A stretch of DNA of 38,123 nucleotides from Bacteroidota bacterium (GCA_017860255.1 JAFNAR010000026.1:1-38123); one strand, 5' to 3'; shown: positions 8,952 through 16,920, counted from the first letter of the stretch. Translations and numbers: made by a program. The notes: a model not told the origin generated them from the letters alone.

Positions 8952-9779
8952 TTATTTATTTAATTTTTTATTTATTTTAGATGCTAAACTCATGAAATGT
9001 TTTGTTTCTAACGCATCACTATCCAAACTTATTGGATTTCCACTATCATTTGTTTGAGAAATATCTTCAGTTATTGGTATTTGTTCCAATAGTTCAAGAT
9101 TTAATTCATCAATTAAATTTTTGATTCCATTCTTACCAAATATATAATATTTATTATCAGGTAATTCTTTTGGAGTGAAGTAAGCCATATTTTCAACCAA
9201 ACCCAATATTGGAACATTAATATCTTTATTATTAAACATATTTACAGCTCTTCTTACATCTGCAACAGCCAATTCTTGAGGAGTTGAAACAAAAATAGCT
9301 CCAGATATTGGAAGTTCTTTAGAAATTGTAAGTTGAATGTCGCCTGTTCCTGGAGGCATATCGAAAATTAAATAATCCAACTCTCCCCATAGAGTATCTG
9401 AAATTAATTGAGTTATTGTATTCGATGCCATTGGGCCTCTCCAAATAAGAGCTTTATCATTATCAACAAAAAAACCTATTGACATAAGTTTTATTCCAAA
9501 TTTCTCAATAGGTTCAATATATACTTTTCCTTCTATTTCCCTCCCAGCAACTTCTTGATTTTCTATATTAAAAAGTGTAGGTATTGAAGGGCCATAAATA
9601 TCAACATCTGCTAAACCAACTTTAAATCCTAGTTTAGCAAGAGATATTGCTAAATTGGCTGCAATTGTAGACTTACCAACTCCTCCTTTACCACTACCTA
9701 CTGCAACTAAGTGTTTTACATTAGATAATGCTTGTTTTATCTTATCTTGGGTTTCTTTTTGTTTCTCAAAAATGTTCAT
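8952..9779 (-). CDS. Mrp/ApbC-type P-loop NTPase (Fe-S carrier), short form
   Basis: 275 residues. The deviant Walker A motif GKGGVGKS (30-37), the switch region LADVDIYGPSIPTLF (56-70), the Walker B-like FDMPPGTGDIQLT and VSTPQELAVADVRRAVNMF place it in the Mrp/Nbp35/ApbC family, which carries and inserts Fe-S clusters. Two usual features are missing. The N-terminal MIP18/DUF59 domain of about 90 residues is absent, since the protein starts 25 residues before the Walker A motif. The C-terminal CxxC is replaced by TPKELPDNKYYIFG. The loss of the Cys pair is, from memory, common in Bacteroidota homologues. The 11-base gap to the upstream gene leaves no room for a longer start in this frame. 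It is probably co-translated with the downstream Nfu gene. Confidence 0.93.
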   Translation of the reverse strand: MNIFEKQKETQDKIKQALSNVKHLVAVGSGKGGVGKSTIAANLAISLAKLGFKVGLADVDIYGPSIPTLFNIENQEVAGREIEGKVYIEPIEKFGIKLMSIGFFVDNDKALIWRGPMASNTITQLISDTLWGELDYLIFDMPPGTGDIQLTISKELPISGAIFVSTPQELAVADVRRAVNMFNNKDINVPILGLVENMAYFTPKELPDNKYYIFGKNGIKNLIDELNLELLEQIPITEDISQTNDSGNPISLDSDALETKHFMSLASKINKKLNK

Positions 9780-9790
9780 TCCTTTATATT

Positions 9791-10216
9791 TTAATCAACA
9801 TCGTCCTCCTCATCATCATCGTCGTCGTCATCTTCATCATCTTCTAATTTATCAGAATAATCTCCATGAATTAGAACAAAAGTATCCTTAGATGGTTTTT
9901 CATCCTCTTCTTCTTCCTCTGGGGTTTCTTCTACAAAATCAGGCACTTTAGTCTGACTGAATATTTCCTTATCATATTCTTCTTCAGTGAGTTTTTGATC
10001 AACTTTCACATCTATTTTAACCATATAGATAGCGTCTTCTGTATCCAAAGGGACAACATAAATTATTTCTCCTGATGGCTTAGTTATTTTCTGTATATGT
10101 GATGCATAACCTTCTGGATAAGCTTCACTAAATTGAAGAATTTGCTCAGAATTGAGCTTGTTAAAGCTAACTATTACTCTTTTTTTGTTTACTCTTGGAT
10201 TCATAATATTTTGCAA
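9791..10216 (-). CDS. Conserved hypothetical protein with acidic C-terminal tail
   Basis: 141 residues; the family is not named. The N-terminal half (NKKRVIVSFNKLNSEQILQF, EAYPEGYASHIQKITKPSGE, IIYVVPLDTEDAIYMVKIDV) looks like a small folded alpha/beta domain. The C-terminal half is strongly acidic and low in complexity, with long Glu and Asp runs ending in EEDDVD. Similar proteins occur in Bacteroidales. It is the first gene of the operon leading to Mrp, Nfu and PduO (gap of 11 bases). A longer start is unlikely, as the residues before MNPRVNKKR are only MQNI. The acidic tail could contact basic partners or metals, but this is speculative. Confidence 0.8.
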   Translation of the reverse strand: MQNIMNPRVNKKRVIVSFNKLNSEQILQFSEAYPEGYASHIQKITKPSGEIIYVVPLDTEDAIYMVKIDVKVDQKLTEEEYDKEIFSQTKVPDFVEETPEEEEEDEKPSKDTFVLIHGDYSDKLEDDEDDDDDDDEEDDVD

Positions 10217-10234
10217 AAAATAATTTGCAATATT

Positions 10235-10253
10235 AGTAACTTTTTGTGTTACT
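10235..10253. promoter_or_regulatory. Dyad upstream of the Mrp operon
   Basis: AGTAAC (10235-10240) and GTTACT (10248-10253) form a perfect 6-bp inverted repeat with a 7-base spacer. The dyad ends about 20 bases before the start codon at 10216 and adjoins TAATATTG (minus strand, 10228-10235), a one-mismatch -7 element. It may be an operator or a small hairpin. Confidence 0.3.
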
Positions 10254-10301
10254 CAAGTAAAATTAAGAATATTTATATCAAAAAAAAGGATAATTGACTT
10301 C

Positions 10302-11168
10302 TTATTGCATTACAGTTATGCTTCCTGACTTACTTATTGTATTACCTAATTTATTGTATTCAAATTTATAAAAATATGTTCCGATTGGAAGATTTAAGGC
10401 AGAAAAATCATTTTTATAACCTTTACGTCTATAAACAATTTTTCCTCTTACATCAAAAATAGTAATACTATTTTCAGGAAATTTATCTACATTTTTAATT
10501 ACAAAGTAATCATTTATTCCATCTCCATTTGGAGTAATTACATTAGAGGCAACAAATTCAGGAATTTCTTCTTCTGTTGGAAGAATCTTATCCTCTTCAG
10601 GTTCTGCAATTTTAATCTTGTTATTTTTAATAAACCCTGAAGTATTAGTGTTATTCTTTATTGGTTCTATTGTATAATTTTCAGTTGACAATACTTTGCG
10701 TGGATCATCATTAATATTATATTCTATTACAATATCTTTATTTTGCTCTTGATTTATTTTTTTTCTTGCATTAAGAGAAAGATTTTCATTCAGAGAATTA
10801 TTATTTATATTATTGTATGTATCTGGATTCTGGATTGAATTTGAATTTGAACTATTTGTGTTAATATTATTTTTTATATTAAGCTCATTATTTACTGGAC
10901 TATCTTGCAAATTATTATTAACGACTAAATATGTTCCTACTCCAACTATTGATGTAGCAGTTATAATTCCTATGGTTTTAATAGTAGTAGAAAGATTCAA
11001 AGCTTTATTTATTAATGCCTTTATTCCTCCTTGTTTAGGAGCAATTTGATTTGCATTATTACTGATATTTTTGGGATTATTTAGTTCTAATTCTATTTTA
11101 TTCCAAATATCAGGAGCCTCTTTTTCTGTACCTTTTAGTTTACTAAAAATATTATCTATATTATTCAT
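10302..11168 (-). CDS. Membrane-anchored protein with anti-sigma-like N-terminus and CHU_C / T9SS type B-like C-terminus
   Basis: 288 residues. The N-terminal 60 residues are soluble and include DIWNKIELEL, a pattern often seen at the start of ECF anti-sigma factors. One membrane helix follows at about 64-83. Residues 90-200 are low in complexity and rich in Asn and Ser. The C-terminal 80 residues start NVITPNGDGIND (209-220) and continue NSITIFDVRGKIVYRR and PIGTYFYKFEY, the gliding-motility-associated C-terminal domain (CHU_C) that acts as a T9SS type B sorting domain in secreted proteins. There is no N-terminal signal peptide. The start codon overlaps the sigma factor stop codon by one base, so translation is coupled. 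An anti-sigma role is inferred from position and topology, not from a recognised domain. Confidence 0.85.
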   Translation of the reverse strand: MNNIDNIFSKLKGTEKEAPDIWNKIELELNNPKNISNNANQIAPKQGGIKALINKALNLSTTIKTIGIITATSIVGVGTYLVVNNNLQDSPVNNELNIKNNINTNSSNSNSIQNPDTYNNINNNSLNENLSLNARKKINQEQNKDIVIEYNINDDPRKVLSTENYTIEPIKNNTNTSGFIKNNKIKIAEPEEDKILPTEEEIPEFVASNVITPNGDGINDYFVIKNVDKFPENSITIFDVRGKIVYRRKGYKNDFSALNLPIGTYFYKFEYNKLGNTISKSGSITVMQ

Positions 11169-11743
11169 TATTCATTTTTCCTCTTTTCTATTTTCTCTAA
11201 CTTTTCTTTCAACAATTGTCTGGCTTTGTAAAGATTGCTCTTAACGCTGTTCTGACTCATGTTTAAAATCTCACTAATATCTTTATTACTATATTGATCA
11301 ATTGCACAAAGGTTAAAAATAACTCTCAAAGATTTGGGTAGTGTTTGAATACAACTTATCAATTCTTCTTCAGAAAAAACATAATCTGATTCATACAAAT
11401 TAAAATCCTTATTCTCTACAACTTCCTCAAAATCATTTAAAGTATTATACTTTTTATTAATTCTATATGTGTTTATAGCATTATTTATAATTACTTTTTG
11501 AAGCCATGATTCAAAATGACTAATTTTAAACTCATTGGTTATTTCGAAGTAATCAATTTTACTAAAAGCTCTTAACCATCCTTGCATTAACATATCCTCT
11601 GCCTCTGAACTACTTTTTGAATATCGCAAACATAAAGCAAACATTTGATTTTTGTAGCAATTAAACAGTTCTTTTTGCGCTCTTGAGTCATTACGTTTGC
11701 AAAGATTTATTAAGTCTAATAATTCCTTTTCGTCCTTTTTCAT
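11168..11743 (-). CDS. RNA polymerase sigma factor, ECF subfamily
   Basis: 191 residues. Region 2 spans about 22-90 (KELFNCYKNQMFALCLRYSK, AEDMLMQGWLRAFSKIDYFE, FESWLQKVIINNAINTYR). Region 4 spans about 128-180 (IQTLPKSLRVIFNLCAIDQY, then the helix-turn-helix NKDISEILNMSQNSVKSNLYKARQLLKEKL). Regions 1 and 3 are absent, as expected for ECF factors. The next gene starts on its stop codon and encodes a membrane protein with a CHU_C domain, which may be its regulator. The upstream gap of 64 bases contains a sequence that may be an ECF-type promoter. The T9SS peptidase gene lies immediately upstream on the same strand with no terminator between. Confidence 0.95.
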   Translation of the reverse strand: MKKDEKELLDLINLCKRNDSRAQKELFNCYKNQMFALCLRYSKSSSEAEDMLMQGWLRAFSKIDYFEITNEFKISHFESWLQKVIINNAINTYRINKKYNTLNDFEEVVENKDFNLYESDYVFSEEELISCIQTLPKSLRVIFNLCAIDQYSNKDISEILNMSQNSVKSNLYKARQLLKEKLEKIEKRKNE

Positions 11744-11763
11744 AAATCCTTTACTCTTATAAT

Positions 11764-11790
11764 AACAACTCGTTTAGAAAAAAAGTAACC
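11764..11790 (-). promoter_or_regulatory. Candidate ECF-type autoregulatory promoter
   Basis: The minus strand has GGTTACTTTTTTT (11778-11790), three bases, then AACGAGTTGTT (11764-11774), ahead of the sigma factor start. It does not match the TTTG/TAnnTTTG housekeeping form. The GTTAC-plus-T-tract followed by a CG-containing element resembles promoters of some ECF factors. This is a hypothesis. Confidence 0.3.
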
Positions 11791-11807
11791 ACTAAAGAGA
11801 ATATTTT

Positions 11808-14123
11808 TTATTTAATGATGATAATTTTATCTCTAAGTCGTGATGTTTTATCCTCAGAAACAAGCCTTAAGAGATAAAAACCAGAAGATAATTTATTTTC
11901 AATTTTTAATTGAGTTGTTCCTCTTTTAACTTTATCAGAATAAATAATTTTTCCACTATTGTCAGAAATAAACAAATCAAAATCTTGATTTAATTCAATA
12001 AAATTGATATTTATACTTTCTTTTGCAGGGTTAGGATAAACTTTCATTTTTGGAGAATTTTGATTGGTATTTACTAATCCAATTATATTTATATCTCCTA
12101 CTCCCATAATGTAATCTCCTTTCCAAAGTGAATTTAATGTCAAATAACCTTCTGTATTGGTAGGTCTTGAGGTTTTCACTGCAATCCAATTTGAATCTTG
12201 ATTAGGTCTATAAAGAAGAATTAAAGAATCTAATCCAGAATATTTATTTACCAATTCATTATCAAAATTATTTGCACCTGCCAATATCTTATAAAAGAAG
12301 TTACCTTCAATCTCACAATTCTCCAACCCTTCTCCTTCAATTGTCCAATAATGCTTTTTACTTATTCTTTTTATTCCATTTGGCAAAGGTTTTTCATCTT
12401 CATGACCTACCCAATGAAGTGTTGTCCTTAGTAAAACTGAATCAGGATTATTTTTCACATTGGCATAAAAGTAAGTATTTGGGAAATCTTGCCTTCCAAT
12501 TTCATCAATAATTTTATAGTTATCAATAGTAGCATCAGCAATTTCTTCTTCCATATCAACAAAACAATTGATTGGATTAATATTTAGATTAATATTTTGA
12601 GTTGAAGTTGAACCATTAAATTCAATTATTCTCTTTTCTTTATTCCAATTTGCATCAATAAATGTTACAGGGACTCTACTTGTTTGACAACCTCCATTAA
12701 CATTAGCAACTGCCCTTTGATTTATTGTTATAGTTGCAATATTGCCATTGAATATTTTATTAGAAATTGAATAATGATTATATCCGCTATCTAAAACATA
12801 GAAATTAAAGAAATCATTTAAATCAATATTTGTTACAGAAGATAAATAATCTCTCATTTGGAAAGTATTTATTATTCCATATCCATAATTATTTAGCATG
12901 GAACGAACAGCTGGGAAGAAAATGCTATCTCCTAAATATCCTCTTAGTGTATGTACAACTGCAGCTCCTTTTCTATATGTTGTTGTTGAATAAACATCAG
13001 CTCCTGTTACTCCATATAATATTCTATATCCTTCATCAATTGGCAATTTATTTAAAACCATTTCCATATTATTTCTAAAATAATCCTTGGCATGCTCCTT
13101 ACCATAATGTCCTTCAAAAGAAATATTCTCACTCCAAGAAGTCCAACCTTCCTTAATCCACATATTTAATTCAGACTCTCCTCCCATGTAATTTCCAAAC
13201 CAGCTATGTCCTAACTCATGAACTATATTACTATTATTTCCGTCTCCTTGCCCAACTGCAGCACTATATGCCAATGAAATATTATCAACATGTTCCATAC
13301 TTCCCAAAGGAGTGACACAATATCCAACCCTATTAAATCTAAATTCTCCAAACTTATTTTCTAAAGCGTGAAAAGCATCTTTAATTAAGCCTATTTTACC
13401 TCTTATAGCTGAGCTATCTGCAGGGAAACAATAAATTTGTAAAGGAAAATTCTTTGCAATTCCTTGAATTGTATCTTCAACTAAGCAATAATCTGCAATG
13501 GTTACAGCTACTAAATATGGAGCTATTGTTTGTGGAATTCTCCAATGCCATGATGAAGAAGAATCTGACACAACTGAAATACTATCCAAAATCCCACCAC
13601 AAATTGCTTTTCTTGTATTTTGAGTTGTAATATTCAAATTAAAAGTAGCTTTGTCACTAAAATAATCTTGAGCAGGAAACCAACTACGAGCAAATGAATG
13701 TTGAGCATCCATGATTGCTACATTTAAAGAATAAATAATATCTGGATTATAATGAATTCCTCCCCATCCATATAACTCAATTACCTGAGCACCATTATAC
13801 CAAACACAAATCTCAACTACTTCGTTATTTTGAACATATGAAGGAATTGAAACATCCAAATTTGGTGAAAGATATGAGTATATTGCTGGTGAATTATTCA
13901 CATAAATAGAATCTACATTGTGATTTAAAAGATTTAACCTTATAATTCTATTTGTTGGATTAACAACCTTAGCTTTAACAATACAATATCCTTTATGTTT
14001 ACCTTTTATTAAATTGTTTATATCTAAATTTATGTCGTAGTGCTGAACATCAATTGAATCATTTTGAGCATTAATTTGCAGAGCAAAGAAACAAATTATT
14101 AAAGAAAAGAATATTTTTTTCAT
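11808..14123 (-). CDS. Secreted M1 family metallopeptidase with T9SS type A sorting domain
   Basis: 771 residues. A signal peptide covers about 1-19 (FFSLIICFFALQINAQ). The beta-rich M1 N-terminal domain follows. The catalytic domain has GSMEH (274-278; the family usually reads GxMEN, here His replaces Asn), the zinc site HELGH (302-306) with the third ligand Glu325 in NMWIKEGWTSW, and TYRKGAAVVHTLRGYLGD with the likely catalytic Tyr. The last 75 residues begin KVYPNPAKESINI and end DKIIIIK, a T9SS type A sorting domain. It is expected to be an exported aminopeptidase acting on peptides outside the cell or at the cell surface. Together with the S8 peptidase this suggests external protein use. 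Confidence 0.95.
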   Translation of the reverse strand: MKKIFFSLIICFFALQINAQNDSIDVQHYDINLDINNLIKGKHKGYCIVKAKVVNPTNRIIRLNLLNHNVDSIYVNNSPAIYSYLSPNLDVSIPSYVQNNEVVEICVWYNGAQVIELYGWGGIHYNPDIIYSLNVAIMDAQHSFARSWFPAQDYFSDKATFNLNITTQNTRKAICGGILDSISVVSDSSSSWHWRIPQTIAPYLVAVTIADYCLVEDTIQGIAKNFPLQIYCFPADSSAIRGKIGLIKDAFHALENKFGEFRFNRVGYCVTPLGSMEHVDNISLAYSAAVGQGDGNNSNIVHELGHSWFGNYMGGESELNMWIKEGWTSWSENISFEGHYGKEHAKDYFRNNMEMVLNKLPIDEGYRILYGVTGADVYSTTTYRKGAAVVHTLRGYLGDSIFFPAVRSMLNNYGYGIINTFQMRDYLSSVTNIDLNDFFNFYVLDSGYNHYSISNKIFNGNIATITINQRAVANVNGGCQTSRVPVTFIDANWNKEKRIIEFNGSTSTQNINLNINPINCFVDMEEEIADATIDNYKIIDEIGRQDFPNTYFYANVKNNPDSVLLRTTLHWVGHEDEKPLPNGIKRISKKHYWTIEGEGLENCEIEGNFFYKILAGANNFDNELVNKYSGLDSLILLYRPNQDSNWIAVKTSRPTNTEGYLTLNSLWKGDYIMGVGDINIIGLVNTNQNSPKMKVYPNPAKESININFIELNQDFDLFISDNSGKIIYSDKVKRGTTQLKIENKLSSGFYLLRLVSEDKTSRLRDKIIIIK

Positions 14124-14158
14124 ATCAATATAGATTAATGATTATTAAAATTGTTTTG

Positions 14159-14188
14159 CAAATATAAGACTTAAAGTTTCAAAACAAT
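14159..14188 (-). promoter_or_regulatory. Promoter of the M1 peptidase gene
   Basis: The minus strand has TATATTTG (14159-14166), a perfect -7, with ATTG (14185-14188) 18 bases upstream as a partial -33. The -7 element begins 36 bases before the start codon. Confidence 0.55.
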
Positions 14189-14290
14189 AAAAAATATTAA
14201 ATTAATCAGAAAAACAAACCTATTTGAAAACAGAAAATACTTTTTATTAAATAAAAGAGACTTAGGCAAAAATAGAAGGGATCTTTTTCA

Positions 14291-14334
14291 AAAAAGTCGG
14301 CGATTAAATAGAAAAAGTCGGCGATTATTTTTAA
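14291..14334. repeat. Intergenic tandem repeat, locus 2
   Basis: AAAAAGTCGGCGATTA occurs at 14291-14306 and 14312-14327, 21 bases apart, followed by TTTTTAA. It is the same architecture as at 8036-8079, with the T/C difference shared by both units of each locus. The 14124-14416 gap otherwise holds only the M1 promoter and the tRNA-Lys terminator. Confidence 0.8.
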
Positions 14335-14357
14335 GTCAGTAGGAACTTTTTAAAATA

Positions 14358-14395
14358 AAAAAAACGCCACCTGCTTTTCACAAAGAGAGTGGCGT
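14358..14395 (-). terminator. Terminator of tRNA-Lys
   Basis: The stem ACGCCAC (14364-14370) with GTGGCGT (14389-14395), an 18-base loop, and a long T-run on the minus strand, 22 bases after the tRNA 3' end. Confidence 0.75.
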
Positions 14396-14416
14396 AAAAA
14401 AGTTATTATATCTTTG

Positions 14417-14489
14417 TGACTAAGCTGGGATTCGAACCCAGGACCCCATCCTTAAAAGGGATGTGCTCTACCGACTGAGCTACTTAGTC
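14417..14489 (-). tRNA. tRNA-Lys (anticodon UUU)
   Basis: 73 bases fold into a standard cloverleaf. Acceptor strands are GACTAAG/CTTAGTC and the D-arm contains AGCTCAGTCGGTAGAGC. The anticodon loop CTTTTAA carries TTT, and the T-arm contains GGTTCGAATCC. The discriminator base is A. The 3' CCA is not encoded and must be added by nucleotidyltransferase. It has a full promoter match and its own terminator. Confidence 0.97.
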
Positions 14490-14506
14490 GTTTTGTTTTG
14501 GAAGTG

Positions 14507-14537
14507 CAAAGGTAGTTCTTTTTTTATTCCTGGCAAA
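14507..14537 (-). promoter_or_regulatory. tRNA-Lys promoter
   Basis: On the minus strand TTTG (14534-14537) is followed after 19 bases by TACCTTTG (14507-14514), a full consensus match. Transcription would start about 10 bases before the tRNA 5' end. Confidence 0.8.
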
Positions 14538-14695
14538 TCTTTTCAAATAATTTTAATACACATTCACCCTATATCTCTTTAAATCAGAAAAATAATTTTG
14601 TCTTTTATTTCCATATTTACAAATAATGGCAGGAAAACTTGTTTTTTTTGCAAATATTCTTTATTATTGCAAAAACTTATCTTATAGATTTTCAT

Positions 14696-15112
14696 ATGGA
14701 ATTAGAAATAAAATTAAAAGAAGGCATTGGAGGATTATCATTTAATTCCTCAATTGATCAAGCCATTAAGCTGTTCGGGAAACCAAATGATGTTGAAAAT
14801 ATTGGAGAGGATATTGATTATCCGACAACAATTCTTCATTATGATAACTTGGGATTAAGCTTATTTTTTGAAACAAATGAGACATGCAAATTAACCTGCA
14901 TTGATATTGATAATCTTGATGCAACAATATTTGGACAAAAAATATTAGGTTGCACTTCAAGAAAAATTGAAGAATTGATGATAAAGAATAACATCTTTAA
15001 TGAAACAAAAGAAAAAGAAGATTGGGGAGAAATGCGTATTTCATTTGAAGATTATAGTATAGATTTTTATTTTATTGACGATAAACTAGTTTCAGTTACC
15101 TTTGGAAAATAA
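14696..15112 (+). CDS. Hypothetical protein (138 residues)
   Basis: Family not recognised. The chosen start gives MELEIKLKEGIGGLSFNSSI and 138 residues. An upstream in-frame ATG at 14639 would add 19 hydrophobic residues (FFLQIFFIIAKTYLI). I disfavour it because that stretch is T-rich leader-like DNA, though a weak signal peptide cannot be excluded. The protein looks soluble and alpha/beta, with QAIKLFGKPNDVENIGEDID, then TILHYDNLGLSLFFE and SFEDYSIDFYFIDDKLVSVTF. The pattern of a short helix with LFGKP followed by beta strands recalls small immunity-like or SmpA-like folds, but this is only an impression. It overlaps the WbqC gene by 11 bases, so the two are translationally linked. Confidence 0.75.
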   Translation: MELEIKLKEGIGGLSFNSSIDQAIKLFGKPNDVENIGEDIDYPTTILHYDNLGLSLFFETNETCKLTCIDIDNLDATIFGQKILGCTSRKIEELMIKNNIFNETKEKEDWGEMRISFEDYSIDFYFIDDKLVSVTFGK

Positions 15113-15725
15113 CATTACACCCATATTCCCTGCCTTTTTCTTCCCTAATGTAGAGTATTTTATGAATTTGAGAAAGTTTGATGCCATAAGTATTGAAACT
15201 TGTGAAAACTTTCCAAAACAAACCTTTCGTAATAGAACATACATACTTTCAGCAAATGGAGTTTCAAGCATAAATGTTCCTTTAATACAAAAGACAAACA
15301 TAAAACAAAAAACTTCAGAAATAAGAATATCTTATACGGAGAATTGGAATATTAGAGCATGGAGAACAATTACTTCTGCATATGGCAAGAGTATATATTT
15401 TGAATATTTTGAAGACGACATAAAAAAATTCTTTACAAATAAATACGAAAAACTTATTGACCTAAACTTAGATATATTATACTACTTTATAAATAAGTTT
15501 GACATTAATACAAAAATTGAATTTACTAAAAACTACAATATTATAAATCAAGATTACGATTTCAGAAACAAATTATTGGCAAATAAGAGAGAAAACGGAT
15601 CAAACGTTAAATTTACTCCATACATTCAATGTTTTTCTGATAAATTTCCATTTAAAGAAAACCTTTCATGCATAGACTTATTAATGAATACTGGCAAAGA
15701 GAGCAATTTAATCATTAATTTCTAA
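15102..15725 (+). CDS. WbqC-like family protein
   Basis: 207 residues. Recognised by PIFPAFFFPNVEYFMNLRKF at the start, the segment ENFPKQTFRNRTYILSANGV and SINVPLIQK, then YTENWNIRAWRTITSAYGKS and YFEYFEDDI. WbqC-like proteins are common in Bacteroidota, often near cell-envelope or signal-peptidase genes. Their function is unproven, with a proposed link to polysaccharide or aminotransfer chemistry. Here the start overlaps the upstream hypothetical gene by 11 bases, and a transferase for undecaprenyl-phosphate sugars follows with its own promoter. The length is at the short end for the family. Confidence 0.88.
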   Translation: MENNITPIFPAFFFPNVEYFMNLRKFDAISIETCENFPKQTFRNRTYILSANGVSSINVPLIQKTNIKQKTSEIRISYTENWNIRAWRTITSAYGKSIYFEYFEDDIKKFFTNKYEKLIDLNLDILYYFINKFDINTKIEFTKNYNIINQDYDFRNKLLANKRENGSNVKFTPYIQCFSDKFPFKENLSCIDLLMNTGKESNLIINF

Positions 15726-15730
15726 TTATA

Positions 15731-15760
15731 TTTTTTTTATGATTCAAATATTTATCTTTG
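15731..15760 (+). promoter_or_regulatory. Promoter of the WecA/MraY-type gene
   Basis: TATCTTTG (15753-15760) is a perfect -7 element. A T-run at 15731-15738 sits at the -33 distance but lacks the G. The start codon is 23 bases downstream. Confidence 0.6.
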
Positions 15761-15783
15761 CACTTTAATTTAAAAGTAAATCT

Positions 15784-16920
15784 ATGATATATATTTATTG
15801 TTTTCTTATTTCTGCATTATTAGTTTTATTCATTATGCCTTATTATATAAAACTAATGCTAAAATATAAAGTTTTAGATCATTCAGGAGGTCGTAAAATT
15901 CACAAAGGGCTAAAAGTAAATGTTGGAGGATTAGTTATCTTTTTTTCATTTTTAGTTTCCTATATTGTAGCCTTACCCTATTTATCGAACAACGGGAATA
16001 TTGATTCAGCCATCACTTTCATACTCATTCTTACTTGTATAATTGTAGTAGGAGTAAGAGACGATATGAATTCTCTTAGTGCAAAGAACAAATTAGTTCT
16101 CGAAATTATTGCAATACTTTTCCTATGTAGAATGGGAATACTTATTGATAATCTATATGGTTTTTTAGGCATCTATGAATTGCCTGTCTGGGTTAGTTAT
16201 GTTGTTACAATATTTTTCTTTGTTGTTATCATTAATACATATAATCTGATTGATGGTATTGATGGGCAAGCAGTAACTCAAGCCTTAATTATATTAATCC
16301 CTCTATTCATCTTTTTCCTAATTCTTGGGAACAATAACTCTGAAATAGTATTTCATAATCCTAATTTTTGGACTATAATTTGTATTGGAATAGTAGGAGC
16401 TTTAGTTAGTTTTCTTTATTATAATTGGGAGCCTTCAAAAATATTTATGGGTGATACAGGCTCAATTTTCATAGGAACAATTATTGCAAGCGCTATGGTT
16501 TGCGCAATAAATTTTAATGGCCATAACCATAATGATTTTAATTTATTTGGATTTGAAATAAAATCTAGAATTGGCATTGTAGTAACCTTGTTTTATATTC
16601 CTTTAGCTGATACATTAAGAGTTTTCTGTGCAAGAATACTTAAGAAAAAATCTCCATTTACTCCAGACAAATCTCATATTCATCACTTCCTTCTTAGAAC
16701 TGGTGCATCTCACAAAACAAGTACCTTAATAACACTTACATTTTCAATCATTATTTCAACGCTTGGACTTATCTTTTCAGTAATATTTACAGACAATATT
16801 TTTATTCCTTTAATGGTTGTATTATTTATTTTATATGTAATATCTGTTTCCTATATTACTAAAAGAAGGTTAGAATTAATGAAAAAGAAATTAAGATGTC
16901 AGAAGAAATTAACTCAGTAG
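15784..16920 (+). CDS. Undecaprenyl-phosphate N-acetylhexosamine 1-phosphate transferase (WecA/TagO family)
   Basis: 378 residues with about 10-11 membrane helices. It belongs to the polyprenyl-phosphate hexosamine-1-phosphate transferase family. This family moves GlcNAc-1-P (or a related sugar) from UDP to undecaprenyl phosphate on the cytoplasmic face, to start O-antigen, teichoic-acid-like or capsule synthesis. Family motifs are GGLVIFF near 48, VRDDMNSLSAKNKL with Asp93-Asp94, NLIDGIDG (154-161), FMGDTGS (221-227) and the His-rich loop DKSHIHH (295-301). The DKSHIHH loop is typical of WecA rather than MraY. Its 3' end overlaps ftsE by 25 bases. Glycosyltransferase genes lie just beyond ftsE on the other strand, which fits surface glycan synthesis. 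Confidence 0.93.
   Translation: MIYIYCFLISALLVLFIMPYYIKLMLKYKVLDHSGGRKIHKGLKVNVGGLVIFFSFLVSYIVALPYLSNNGNIDSAITFILILTCIIVVGVRDDMNSLSAKNKLVLEIIAILFLCRMGILIDNLYGFLGIYELPVWVSYVVTIFFFVVIINTYNLIDGIDGQAVTQALIILIPLFIFFLILGNNNSEIVFHNPNFWTIICIGIVGALVSFLYYNWEPSKIFMGDTGSIFIGTIIASAMVCAINFNGHNHNDFNLFGFEIKSRIGIVVTLFYIPLADTLRVFCARILKKKSPFTPDKSHIHHFLLRTGASHKTSTLITLTFSIIISTLGLIFSVIFTDNIFIPLMVVLFILYVISVSYITKRRLELMKKKLRCQKKLTQ

Noticed and set aside
14639..14695. Longer start of the 138-residue hypothetical protein
   Set aside because: The extra 19 residues come from T-rich leader DNA. A weak signal peptide is not fully excluded.
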